This document shows positions 34,897 through 44,616 of a stretch of DNA of 64,000 nucleotides, piece by piece. The position numbers and the translations under genes are program-made. Under the pieces are notes generated by a model, which was not told the DNA's origin, ran no database searches, and saw nothing but the letters and a program-made list of their open reading frames with translations. This stretch comes from Prorocentrum cordatum (taxonomy: Eukaryota; Sar; Dinophyceae; Prorocentrales; Prorocentraceae), in contig CAUYUJ010017800.1 of assembly GCA_963575745.1 (NCBI GenBank), positions 90,001-154,000 on the forward strand, read 5' to 3'. Positions within the stretch are counted from its first letter, which is position 1. The number at the start of each line of letters is the position of its first letter.

Positions 34897-35084
34897 GACT
34901 CGCGTTAAGTGGGGCCTGTCCCTCTACAAGGGGAATCTTCAAAATAGTCCAAAAATAGTCTGGGGACTATTTTTGGAGAATTTTTTTGACTTCTTTTGGG
35001 TGTTATAGATATATTCTTTGTCATGAAAAACAATTTTCGTCGAAAATCCCCCTGTAGGGGGACACGCCCGACATAAGACTCGCG
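34897..35084. mobile_element. MITE-like TIR element, copy 2, with 8-bp TSD
   Basis: Element 34905-35076 (172 bp) flanked by GACTCGCG at 34897-34904 and 35077-35084. The left end TTAAGTGGGGCCTGTCCC and the right end (reverse complement TTATGTCGGGCGTGTCCC) match those of copy 1. It shares the internal AATAGTCTGGGGAC and T-rich middle with copy 1 but has a different target sequence, which shows two independent insertions. Confidence 0.87.
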
Positions 35085-35253
35085 TCCCGACCTTGTCCGA
35101 TCTCCCAATCCGAGGCTGACCGATCCTGCTGCAGGGGCGGTGGGGGCCACCGCCGCGGGGAGGCCACGCCCCGACGAGCACGGCACCGCGCCCTCCGCCC
35201 ACCTGCCGGTGCCTGGTCTCCCTCGCGTTTGTTGGCGAGGACCATCGATGATG
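35085..35253. other. short spacer
   Basis: GC-rich unique DNA; no gene. Confidence 0.45.
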
Positions 35254-36550
35254 GGGCGTGTTTTCCACCACCACCACCATAAGTTGCAGGGGGGTCCTCC
35301 TCCTCCTCCGCCTCCTCCTCCTCCTCCTCCTCCGCCTCCTCCTCCTCCTCCATCCCTCCTCCATCCCTCCTCCTCCTCCTCCTCCTCCTCCTCCTCCTCC
35401 TCCTCCTCCTCCTCCTCCTCCTCCTACTCCTTCCCCCCCTCCAACTTCTGGTGGTGGTGGTGGTGGAGAACGGGCTGCTCAATCGAGGAGCACCTGGGAC
35501 CATCTCGCGGCAGGAGCGTACACGCCCGACGCCGAAGGGTGCGCGGCGAGTGGGCGCCCGAGCGATGGTGAGCCTGCCCGGCAGAGCGGCGGGGCGCCGC
35601 CCTTCGCCGGAGGGCCGCCGCGGGCGCCCGCGGCTGCACCGCCCGCGGCCGGCGCGGCCGGCGGCCGCCGCTCCTCAAGGAGGAGGAGGAGGAGGAGGAG
35701 GAGGAGGAGGAGGAGGAGGAGGAGGAGGAGGAGGAGGAGGGGAGGACGAGGAGCAGGAGGAGGAGGAGCAGGAGCAGGAGGCAGGAGGAGGAGGAGGAGG
35801 AGGAGGAGGAGGAGGAGGAGGAGAGGAGGAGGAGGAGGAGGAGGGCGTGCTTTCCACCACTCCTCCTCCTCCTCCTCCCCTCCTCCTCCTCCTCCTCCTC
35901 CTCCTTCTCCTCCTCCTCCTCTTCCTCCTCCTCCTCCTCCTCCGCCTCCTCCTCCTCCTCCTCCTCCTCCTCCTCCTACTCCGCCTCCTCCTCCTCCTCC
36001 TCCTCCTCCTCCTCCTCCTCCTCCTCCTCCTCCTCCTCCTCCTCCTCCTCCTCCTCCCTCCTCCCTCCTCCTCCTCCTCTCCTCCCCCCCTCCAACTTCT
36101 GGTGGTGGTGGTGGTGGTGGTGGAGAACGGGCTCCTCAGTCGAGGAGCACCTGGGACCACCTCGCGACAGGAGCGTACACGCCCGACGCCGAAGGGTGCG
36201 CGGCGAGTGGGCGCCCGAGCGATGGTGAGCCTGCCCGGCAGAGCGGCGGGGCGCCGCCCTTGGCCGGAGGGCCGCCGCGGGCGCCCGCGGCTGCACCGCC
36301 CGCGGCCGGCGCGGCCGGCGGCCGCCGCTCCTCAAGGAGGAGGAGGAGGAGGAGGAGGAGGAGGAGGAGGAGGAGGAGGAGGAGGAGGAGGAGGAGGAGG
36401 AGGAGGAAGGAGGACGAAGAGGACGAGGAGCAGGAGGAGGAGGAGGAGGGGAGGACGAGGAGCAGGAGGAGGAGGAGGAGCAGCAGGAGGAGGAGGAGGA
36501 GGAGGAGGAGGAGGAGGAGGAGGAGGAGGACGAGGAGGAGGAGGAGGAGG
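35254..36550. repeat. tandem duplication of CTC array, unique block and GGA array
   Basis: Two units of about 590-700 bp (start marker GGGCGTG.TTTCCACCAC at 35254 and 35843). Each has a CTC array, CCCCCTCCAACTTCTGG, a unique block of about 240 bp (35444-35680 and 36095-36337, near identical except for two extra GGT), then a GGA array. Where unit 1 ends and unit 2 begins, a GGA array (about 35680-35840) faces a CTC array (about 35860-36090), forming a large inverted repeat. Pro/Gly/Arg/Ser/Glu frames are by-products. Confidence 0.93.
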
Positions 36551-36882
36551 AGCGGCCGCCGGCGGCCAGCGGTGCCCTCGCCGGCCGTAAGGCGAGAGCA
36601 TCCCGGTGCTCCTCAACGGCGTGGTGCCTCCGCTGCTGCCGCAGGGGGGGGAAAAGAGGGGGGTGATGACCAGGGGGGGTGGATCTCATGGCGTGGGCCA
36701 TGATATTCTCCAGGTTTCATAGCGCCTCTTCTTATTTCATTACGTCCCGGCCCCCCTGCTGGGCCGCGCACATGCCGCCGGTCATGATTTGCACCCCCCC
36801 CCTCTTGGACACCCCCCTCTTTACCGCTCCCGACCACTGCCGCAGGGGGGGGAGGGCGGGAGGGCAGGGGGGCAACGCCAGA
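36551..36882. other. GC-rich spacer, no gene recognised
   Basis: Poly-G tracts (for example 36643-36664 and 36844-36872). No gene. Confidence 0.5.
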
Positions 36883-37072
36883 GTTGTGGCAGTCGGTGAA
36901 TGGAGAGGGAGCGTGCTGCCAAATCGATCCCAGATGTCCAGAACATGTTTCAAACATGTTTTAGTATGTAAAACATGTTTGAAACGTTCTTAGAACATGT
37001 TTTCCACATTTTAAGCGCATCTTTAGTTCAATGATAAGATTGTTAGAGTGTCCATTGTCATGACATCCACAA
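36883..37072 (+). repeat. dispersed repeat D, copy 1, with 17-bp hairpin
   Basis: 190 bp matching 47111-47305 in the same orientation. It contains a perfect 17-bp stem, GTTTCAAACATGTTTTA (36947-36963) with its complement at 36969-36985, around the 5-nt loop GTATG. Downstream TTTAGTTCAATGATAAGATT resembles a tRNA D-arm/A-box. No B box was found. Confidence 0.9.
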
Positions 37073-37380
37073 CGCTAGGGAGGCGGGGGAGCCCGTGCCC
37101 CTGTTCGTTGTCCCTCAGGAAGGGAGGGGGGAGAGGGCGGGGAATCGTCATCGTCAGAGCCATCCGAATCCCTGCTGGGACAGGGCAGTGCGGCTCTCAC
37201 AGCATGCAGCCCCCTCGGTGGGGATGGATGCTGCGAAACCCAAGGGGCGTTACCCATCCCACCCTGGGGGGGGGTGTCGGTCGGCCGGCGGGGCGAATGG
37301 GTTCCGTGGTGGGGTGGGGGATGGCTTCAATCGTCCAGAAGGAAGGCGAGTGCGAATCGAGGGAACAAGAACGGGGACCA
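37073..37380. other. spacer, no gene recognised
   Basis: GC-rich; no domain. Confidence 0.45.
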
Positions 37381-37554
37381 TGACCAAGCTGTCGCGGGAT
37401 CTTGTCGATGCCGACCTTGGTCATAATCCATGTCGGCCGTCGCCGATTCGCGAGGGGGATCCACGAAATGACGCTGACCAAGATCGACGGTAAGCAAGAC
37501 CGACACGACGTTTCCGCGTACAGTCTTTGTCATGGTCCTTGTTGTTTTACCCTC
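37381..37554 (+). repeat. dispersed repeat B, copy 2
   Basis: Matches 26352-26527 in the same orientation with only small length differences. Confidence 0.85.
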
Positions 37555-39624
37555 CAGAAGCAATGGGCGGGCAAGGATGGGGACGTGGGAAGGTAGTGAG
37601 GGAGGGTGCATGGCAGTGGGATGCGGCTTCGACCGTGTGGCGCCGCGCTCGCGAGTGGAGGCTTCTAGGTTCCTGGAGGCCGCAAGGCTCTTTGGAGGTT
37701 GCTAGGTGCCCTCGGACACTCCCTGTGGCTTTCTGGAAGCATCTGGAGGTTCCCTGGTGTGCACAAGGCAGCATGCTCGAGTGTGTATTCATGAGTTGGT
37801 GTTTACATGCGTATGCCGAGAAGTGTGCTGCGACAGCGCTGTGCATAGAGTCAGTTTCGCGAGCACGTACACACTCTTTGGAACACTTGGTGTTCAATTT
37901 TCTGTGCATGTGCGTCGGTGCGTGCATTGCGTACTATCATACGTGGTGTGGTTTCTGAATGCTCAAGGATCATCAGGTGGGGGCGAACTCACGACTCTAC
38001 GAGTAATCGAGCGCATGGGAGTTACGAGTGTATGTGCGCATTTGTGTGTCTGAGGGAACTCTTATAGCGTCGCATGCGCGGTGCGTTCGCAAGACGCACA
38101 ACTATCATTTTGACGGTACCCTTGTTGCGTTCAAGCTGCAATGCACGAGCCGCTTGTTGCCACGATTGTTATGTGAAGGGTCTCCTGTCCCCCCGCAGGC
38201 CACCGCAGTGACATGCGGCGTATTCCGCATCGTGAACACCCTTGTCGTTGGGGAGCGGCCCGGGGGGTATCCATCCAAGCTTTTTTTGGAGGGAGAATGG
38301 TACGGATGTCGATGGGCTGGCTGGTCGGCGCTCCCGATCTGCTGGCATCGCATGGCTTCACACGTGCAGGCCCAACAAGGATTCGCATAATCGTGATCAT
38401 GACGAGTAGGCCATTTTTCTCATGGCTTTGACCTGCCCATGAACCAATTTTTAGTAGTCCCTTCAAGTGCGAATCTGCAATTCAGAAGTACAACGCGATA
38501 TGCACGTACACAGCACATATTAGTTCATAGAGAATGAAGAATTATCCCTCACGTGTAGATGCGATAAGGTGTGTCTAGCTGCCATGTCTCTCTTGCTTTT
38601 GCATGCCGCCTGTGGAAGTCGGGGTGGCTGGAGGGCTTGGCAATCGTGCCACTGTACTTCATCTTCGTTGTGAACGCGTATTGTGACAGCATCGCCTACG
38701 GAAGGGGCTGGGCGCTGGGCACGAGAGAGGGGCCAGGCAGCAGACACGAATCTCCTCCTTCACTGCCGTGGGTGTACGTGGTCTGCGGCGTTATGTACAC
38801 AGAGTATTGAAGTGGAACAGCGTTCCTGAATCATATCCTATGTGTCTCTTGTTTTTTTCGCTAGCCAGAGCGGAGCAAAAACTTCAAGCCTGTTTTGAGA
38901 GGAGCGGTATATTTTTACCGTCACAACCTTACGCGTCACTCGTATTGCGCTCTGTCCAGAGAGTATTCGCGCTTTGAGGTCGCATGTCTGGGGTTAATGG
39001 CTGAATTTTGTGAGCTGCACATGTCATGAACACCATGTATCGTGTCCAGACGTCTTTCTGGCAATCGTGTTTGCGCAGTTGGGCACAGCACACATCAGTA
39101 TTGCATCAGGCGGACTTCTGAATGCGCACGGCTCTCCACAAGCGCAGATATTCTTCAGCGGTCGCGGCACAAGCTTCGACGGTGCCTGTAGGTGTGCACA
39201 CTGTGCGTTCAGGCATGCAGTAGTCTTCGGAGGGCCGCAGACGCGGCTGCACCCCGCGCGCTCCCGCTCGCGAGCGGGGCGAGGGGGCAGGAGGGAGGTC
39301 GAGGGTGAGGAGCAGTCGCGATCTATTCCTGGGCATTGGAGGCAATGCCGGGCCCGGCTTCAGCGACCTCGTGGGTGGCAGCGACCGCTTCTACAGGCAC
39401 GGCACAGGGTTGCGCTGCATTCAGATAGCTGCAGGTTGGGCTGGCAGTCGAAGGATAGGGCCGTCGCCATTCAATCAAGATATGTGCGACGAAGAAACAC
39501 GGGGGGGGTGGGGAAGGGGGGAACTGCGCAGACAAGAGCTGTCCGCGTGAGGTCGCGCAGAAGCACCTCCGTTTTACACGTGATGTGCGGAGTTGGCCGC
39601 TTGCGTAAGCCAACGCCTGAAGTA
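37555..39624. other. unique-looking spacer, no gene recognised
   Basis: About 2 kb with few simple repeats. A plus frame at 39010-39250 contains short protein-like text (AHISIASGGLLNAHGS) but ends in Arg-rich noise. Could hide exons that I cannot recognise. Confidence 0.4.
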
Positions 39625-39763
39625 CGGGGCCCAAAAGTATACACCACCACCACCACCACCACCTCCCTCACCCCCTCCCTCTCCCAGGAGAGGATAGGAA
39701 GAGGAGGGTAGTAGAGGAGGGAGGAGGAGTCGATGTGGTGGTGGTGTATATTCTTGGGGCCCG
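39625..39763. repeat. 139-bp imperfect palindrome
   Basis: The left arm starts CGGGGCCCAAAAGTATACAC and the right arm, reverse-complemented, starts CGGGCCCCAAGAATATACAC. Inside are ACC repeats and a CTCCC tract on the left facing a GGGAGG tract and GGT repeats on the right, with the centre near CTCTCCCAGGAGAG (about 39688-39701). It could form a cruciform or transcript hairpin. Confidence 0.85.
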
Positions 39764-40346
39764 CATGAAGTCGCATGCCCCTCTTCTGTGTTCACGCGCC
39801 CTGGAGGCTTGCGCCGTTCCGCCGGCGCCCAGACGAGACCCTCCTGGAACAGGGGGCTCACGAGTCCTGGACTGCTCGGGAGCCTCGGAGGGGGCAGACT
39901 GGAGAAGAAGGATTTTGATGATGAGGAGGAGGGCCAGAGTGAACCCAAGATGTGTCAGAGATGTTGCAATGTACTCCAGATTTCGTAATAAAAGTGTGGG
40001 GGCCACAACCCTCCCAGACCAGAAGTTTTAGACCCCCCCAGACCATCCATGAAAGGGCGGCACTTTGCCCAGACCCTCCCCAACCCTTCAAGACAGCTCA
40101 AATCAGACCCCCCGCCAAATGTGACCCCCCTACTTTATTATGGAATCCGAAGTACCCTCCCGTCCCCGAGCCCCCTCACGCACCCCGCACAGGCCTTCCG
40201 CTGCACTGCAAGAGGCGCCCTCTGGAACGAGCAGCGCCCTGTTGGCCTACCGCTCGGGCGCGAGCCCCCCTGTTTTGAGCTAGAGCTGCCCGCACTCTCT
40301 GTGCAGCGGGTGCTCCTTATGTCCGTACAAATCAACGGGATGTCCA
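39764..40346. other. spacer, no gene recognised
   Basis: C-rich stretches (for example CAGACCCCCCG). No domain. Confidence 0.45.
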
Positions 40347-40419
40347 GTGGCACGTAATAGTAGCCGTAATAGTCGTAGTCGTAGCCGTAGTAGTCGTAGT
40401 AGTCGTAGTGCTAGTAGTC

Positions 40420-40508
<89 letters not shown>

Positions 40509-40668
40509 TGTAGTAGTAGTAGTCGTAGTAGTCGTAGTAGTAGTAGTAGTAGTAGNNNNNNNNNNNNNNNNNNNNNNNNNNNNNNNNNNNNNNNNNNNNN
40601 NNNNNNNNNNNNNNNNNNNNNNNNNNNNNNNNNNNNNNNNNNNNNNNNNNNNNNNAGTAGTGGTAGTC

Positions 40669-40733
<65 letters not shown>
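40347..40733. repeat. AGT array with assembly gap, outer left flank of the retroelement
   Basis: AGT with CGT and CCGT variants. It ends exactly where the 279-bp direct repeat begins. 100 N at 40556-40655. Confidence 0.95.
40556..40655. other. 100-N assembly gap
   Basis: Exactly 100 N inside the AGT array. Confidence 0.98.
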
Positions 40734-40734
<1 letters not shown>

Positions 40735-41010
40735 TGGTTACGGCGAAAGTGAAGCTGTATTTCTGTTTTCCTGCACTCCACTGCTGTCCAGCCCGTGGAC
40801 TCTGAGGGCCACGGACTTCCGCCTCGCGAGACGCCTATGAGCGCGGCCTGGGGCGACCGCGAGGGACAGGAAGATGCTTGAGCCCGAACGGGCTACGAAG
40901 GGAATGCCCCGCCAGATTTTGCTTCCCGTGGCACTGTGCAGGAATGCCCCGCCAGATTTCGCTTCCCGGTCCCCGGATTGTCTGCCCGTCTCCCTCAGGA
41001 ACTAGTAGTA
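40732..41010 (-). repeat. pseudo-LTR A (3' end of the element on the minus strand)
   Basis: 279 bp matching 45941-46219 with about six substitutions and no indel (constant offset 5209). It contains two units of about 40 bp, GGAATGCCCCGCCAGATTT at 40901 and 40941, and ends in ACTAGTAGTA, then unique element sequence. Confidence 0.93.
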
Positions 41011-41138
41011 CCCACACTGACAGCGCTGGGGAATGAGCGCAACAAGGGATCGAAACAGCTGAGACTATTCAGGCTGGCAGGCCTTCACAGGAGACTCAGA
41101 TGAATCAAAAACGAGATGCTGCGCACAGGATTCGGCAA

Positions 41139-41459
41139 CTAAGCACGGATGCGGGCGCGAATCATACTCCCAGCTTTCAACATCAGTGCCACGGTTCCCC
41201 ACTGAACGATCTGAGGACTGCTCCCACCAATAATAAGAGTCGAACTCGAGCCAAAAGGAGTTCCCGCGTGCGGTACTTTGATGCCTAGGCCTGTCGCAAG
41301 GCCTTGGGCTGCCCAAGCTGCGATATTTTGCTTCCAATCGATTGCATTAAAACCCATATAATGACCAATCTGGAAGCCCACGACAAAGCCCAAAAGAACA
41401 AAAAAGCCCATGATGATGACCATATTCAGGTCGACGTTGTAGATAGGGTTCGAGAACAA
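41139..41459 (-). CDS. retroelement ORF with a membrane segment, unknown
   Basis: This stretch is in the same frame as the RS-rich ORF upstream (42260-41535) and separated from it only by a TGA at 41532-41534. The sequence between the stop and this segment is acidic and open (PEEREEPDVPDP), so the two may be one protein read through the TGA or two ORFs. Residues from about 13 on, MVIIMGFFVLLGFVVGFQIG, form one clear hydrophobic helix with Gly spacing; the rest is small and Ala/Gly/Ser-rich. No family is recognised. A membrane protein would be unusual in a Penelope-like element, so capture of a host sequence is a possibility. The first in-frame ATG is at about 41423. Confidence 0.45.
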   Translation of the reverse strand: MFSNPIYNVDLNMVIIMGFFVLLGFVVGFQIGHYMGFNAIDWKQNIAAWAAQGLATGLGIKVPHAGTPFGSSSTLIIGGSSPQIVQWGTVALMLKAGSMIRARIRA

Positions 41460-41534
41460 CCAGGGGGAAGAGGATTCGCAAGAAGGTGGATCAGGAACAT
41501 CTGGCTCTTCTCTTTCTTCGGGGTCGGCGTTTCA

Positions 41535-42260
41535 GTCGGAGTCCCGAAGAATCTCGAATACCCTCTGGAGCCTCGCATCCCTGGCCCTGGGCGGGTGGTC
41601 ATCGGGGGCATAGTCCCTGAAGATCCTGTCGATGGTCTTTTTGAGATTGCGTGACTGCCCATCCTCTTTCGGCCAAATAGCTTTGGTGACTTTGACGAAC
41701 TCCTGGCACGTACCATCCTTAAGCTTGAACGTGTGGCCGAACTCTGCCAGGAGAAGGCGCCTCTTGGCAACGGAGAGGGCGTCGGTCTTCCCGTCGGTGT
41801 TGCCCTTGACTAGAGCGCTCTCAGGTTCGGGAGGTTCCTGAGGCGCCGGCTGTCCAGGAGGAGCGGGCGGGTGTGCTGCAATCAGACCCGCGGACATCCT
41901 GTGAACCTGGAGGTAGGCGTCGAACTCGGACTTCACGGCGTTGGTGATCGCGGCGCCTTGTTCTTTCGCAGCCGCTTCTTGCGCCTGCTTCTGGTGCTGG
42001 TCCATGATCTTCTTGTGCTCGGGGTCGTACTTGTAGAGGATGCGCTGCGCCTCGGAGACCTGGTTGCGAAGGCGGGACTCCGAGCTGCTTGAACGGCCAC
42101 GGCGAGAAGAGTGCCTGCGGGGTGAGCGGTCGCGATGATCACGACGGTCACCGCGGTTGTCGCCCCACCAGTTCTGGCCCCACTGCTTGCTGGACTGGTA
42201 GCCCGACCCTCGGTTGTGTGAGCTCGACGATCTGGGTTGCCAACTCTGGGGCTTGCCCAT
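41535..42260 (-). CDS. RS-rich nucleic-acid-binding-like ORF, unknown
   Basis: From ATG at 42260 (MGKPQSWQPRSSSS) about 242 residues run to a TGA at 41532-41534. Residues 1-65 are rich in Ser, Arg, Trp, Gly and Asp (GQNWWGDNRGDRRDHRDRSP, then RRGRSSSS), resembling RS or RG RNA-binding tails. About 68-120 is helical and charged (SEAQRILYKYDPEHKKIMDQ), about 120-150 is Pro-rich (PPAPPGQPAPQEPPEPES), and the C-terminal 80 residues look globular (FGHTFKLKDGTCQEFVKVTK). The frame is open upstream into the RT end. A gag-like or RNP-binding role is an inference. No zinc knuckle is present. Confidence 0.5.
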
Positions 42261-42332
42261 CGCTGCTCCCCCGCTGCGATGGACGTTGCGCAGTGACACT
42301 CGGTACCACACACGCAGGGACTTTCGAGCCAT

Positions 42333-42575
42333 ACGAGCAGCGGGAATGGTAGGCAATGAGTGAGCGAGAGCACGCAATACTGAGAATGGAAACCCAATCA
42401 AAAACAGCTCCAGCAAGAATTCTTGAATGTTAATGCACTCCATCGCAGGACACGTTTTAAGGCTATATGCTCTGGCTAGCTTGCCCAAGATAAGTGCCCG
42501 AAGTCTTCCAAACGGTACTGCCAGGGTCCCCGGCCAGGCAAAAGTAATAGGTTTCGGCCTATCATTCGGGGACGT
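42333..42575 (-). pseudogene. C-terminal (thumb-like) end of the RT in a shifted frame
   Basis: The RT frame stops at TGA (42559-42561). A second minus frame is open across that point and reads RPKPITFAWPGTLAVPFGRL and on to EFLLELFLIGFPFSVLRALA. Leu-rich helices with a GFP turn, about 100 residues after YVDD, are what the RT thumb of Penelope-like and related RTs looks like. I infer a one-base frameshift near 42562-42575. It could be programmed, but a mutation is simpler. Confidence 0.55.
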
Positions 42576-44517
42576 CGGGCTCCATAACTATGGACGGTTC
42601 GCATTCCTCGGAACCCAGGGACAGCTTGCTGCCACAAATACCCATGGTTAGATCCAGCCATTCCCAGACTTCCCAGTTTCCTTCATGCAGGATTTGGGGG
42701 GACTGGTAACACATGGACAGGTTCTCCGAGCACGCTGTTTTTATGATGGCGCCCTGGCATTTGGAACATACTCGACGTGATGAAGACAAAACATCATCGA
42801 CATATCGACGCCACGACAGTTGGGAATACAACGGGTGCCCCTGGAGGCCAAGTGAGCGCCCCAGATCACCTCCTAGTGCTAGAAGTCCTCGATCCTCCTC
42901 ATCGCCAAGATGCGCACCTACACACGCACTGGACATTGTTCCACCGATCGAGATTCCTGTAATACTGAAGATGAGCTCCCCACAACTCACAAGCGTTAGA
43001 GCAGCTGTCGCCGCGACTGCGCGGTGAAGCCATTCAAGGGACAGAGACCACCATCCACGACTATACGCCTGAGGATTATGAGATACCTGATAACTCTTCC
43101 CCCTCTTGACAAGAATATGCGAATGATGGTGGTGATGACGACGATAGCGTTCTTCAGTGCGGGCCCATGCGCCGGCTAATCCTGCACTGTTGCACGCTTC
43201 AAAGGCTTGATCAATATCAGCCGTCATGCAGTGGAGGCCCGCGGACATGGGCTCACGACAACACAGACAAGTCAGAAAACCATCATCACGAAATTGATGA
43301 GAAAGAGGGGGGCCGAGTTCTGCTTGAAGAGCTTCAAGGCATCCTGCAACCTGATCCATATCTGGAATTTCTCGAGATAGCGGTAAGGCGTTGACGACTC
43401 CCCGTGTACCTCGAGCAGCAACCTTCCACCCACGGGCATGGCAGATCGCACTCATGTCGATGACGCGTCTCCAGCATGAGTGGCCCACCTTAGTGCAGGT
43501 ACGCCGATGAGATTGCCAGCATTTAGACTTGACGAAGGCGAACAGCTTGGGCACGGTTGCGGGTCGTTTGAATTGTCGCGGCCAACGGCGAAGAAAACCC
43601 GGAAGACCGAGACAAGCTTTGGCATGCATCCAGAGAAATACGCCTTGAATAGTGAGATCAGGTCTGTAAACCCATTGAGGATCAAGTAGCAGTTCATGTA
43701 GGAGGTGTGACACAAGCTGCAAACCTGGCAAAGACCAGCCCCGGCCTTGGTGACGGTCATCTTGCATAAATCCATGCTTAAAAGAGTGACGTGTATGGCG
43801 TAATCGGCGAGCAACTTCTTGAAGGGGACGCTGTAGGTCTTGCCACTGCTCCGGAGCTTCTGAATGCGAATAAGTGGAGAACCATTTGCGAAGAAAGTCA
43901 TGACCACGTCGTCGGAGTCGAGGACGTAGTTGGAGTTGGCCAACCCAGGCATCCCAATTCTGCAGACTCTGCGAACGAAGCTCCCGCGATGTTGGCCATT
44001 GTCCCAGCTTCCATCGGCCGTCAATCGAAACAGTATCTGGGCACTGACAAGCTTGGCCAAGTATGTCGGGCTGAAGGTTCAAGATGACTTCTTTCTTGAC
44101 ACTTTGAATGATCTGCTTGCAGTTAAACTTCTCACACCATGGTGGAACCTTTTGCACAACAATTGAAAAATGATCGTGGAGCCATTTGCGCGCGGCTGGT
44201 GTACGAACGTCTGCGATGACGACTTTGGCAAGATGGCGCACCGTGCCCACGTGGCGGCACAAACCTCCAGGAACGCGAAGTGGAGGCACTGCTAGAGGAG
44301 GAAGGTGTCGAGACTGAAGTAGCCATGAGAGTGGGCGTCTCGCCGCAAACTGTGCTGATGAGCCTTTGACATGCTTCTTAAGTGAATCTGCGCACGAATA
44401 AAGCCAAGATGCACATTCTTCTCGCGTCCAAGTGCTCGGCAAACGAATCCAAGGCTTCTTGGAGGCAGCGTAGCCTAAGAAAATCGTCTGGTCGGTGAAG
44501 AGATAAATAGGGCCCAT
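42562..44517 (-). CDS. reverse transcriptase of Penelope-like element
   Basis: 651 residues. Residues 130-170 contain a CxC motif (Cys157, Cys159 in GQACQCPD), the hallmark of the linker between endonuclease and RT in N-terminal-endonuclease Penelope-like elements. RT motif A is TADIDQAFE (432-440, catalytic Asp434), motif B GISIGGTMSS (521-530), motif C RRYVDDVL (571-578, Asp574 and Asp575); a conserved-looking LDLTMGICGSKLSL (621-634) follows. The role is copying element RNA at a nicked chromosomal target. The ATG at 44517 is internal to a longer frame: upstream codons stay open to a TAA at 44617-44619, beyond which the same frame encodes the GIY-YIG domain. It ends early by a frameshift (see the thumb piece at 42333-42575). 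All catalytic residues are present. Confidence 0.85.
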   Translation of the reverse strand: MGPIYLFTDQTIFLGYAASKKPWIRLPSTWTREECASWLYSCADSLKKHVKGSSAQFAARRPLSWLLQSRHLPPLAVPPLRVPGGLCRHVGTVRHLAKVVIADVRTPAARKWLHDHFSIVVQKVPPWCEKFNCKQIIQSVKKEVILNLQPDILGQACQCPDTVSIDGRWKLGQWPTSRELRSQSLQNWDAWVGQLQLRPRLRRRGHDFLRKWFSTYSHSEAPEQWQDLQRPLQEVARRLRHTRHSFKHGFMQDDRHQGRGWSLPGLQLVSHLLHELLLDPQWVYRPDLTIQGVFLWMHAKACLGLPGFLRRWPRQFKRPATVPKLFAFVKSKCWQSHRRTCTKVGHSCWRRVIDMSAICHARGWKVAARGTRGVVNALPLSREIPDMDQVAGCLEALQAELGPPLSHQFRDDGFLTCLCCREPMSAGLHCMTADIDQAFEACNSAGLAGAWARTEERYRRHHHHHSHILVKRGKSYQVSHNPQAYSRGWWSLSLEWLHRAVAATAALTLVSCGELIFSITGISIGGTMSSACVGAHLGDEEDRGLLALGGDLGRSLGLQGHPLYSQLSWRRYVDDVLSSSRRVCSKCQGAIIKTACSENLSMCYQSPQILHEGNWEVWEWLDLTMGICGSKLSLGSEECEPSIVMEPDVPE

Positions 44518-44616
44518 AGAACCATCTACTGCTTGCCATTCCCTCTGGTAGATGCGATATAAACGGCCATATGGAGCCCGCGCACGAGGTACCTGTTGTG
44601 CATCCGGATGTGGATC

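Noticed and set aside
33758-34942. 394-codon minus frame
   Set aside because: GC-rich open frame overlapping dispersed repeat A and competing frames on both strands; no domain.
35258-36703. 481-codon plus frame (Pro/Arg-rich)
   Set aside because: CTC/GGA arrays read in frame; the only non-repeat part is the duplicated 240-bp block with no domain.
37020-37050. tRNA gene suspected from TTTAGTTCAATGATAAG
   Set aside because: No cloverleaf and no B box; kept only as a tRNA-like patch within repeat D.
41245-41262. TTTTGGCTCGAG on the minus strand, similar to the spliced leader end
   Set aside because: It is inside the retroelement ORF, has a mismatch and lacks the 5' half.
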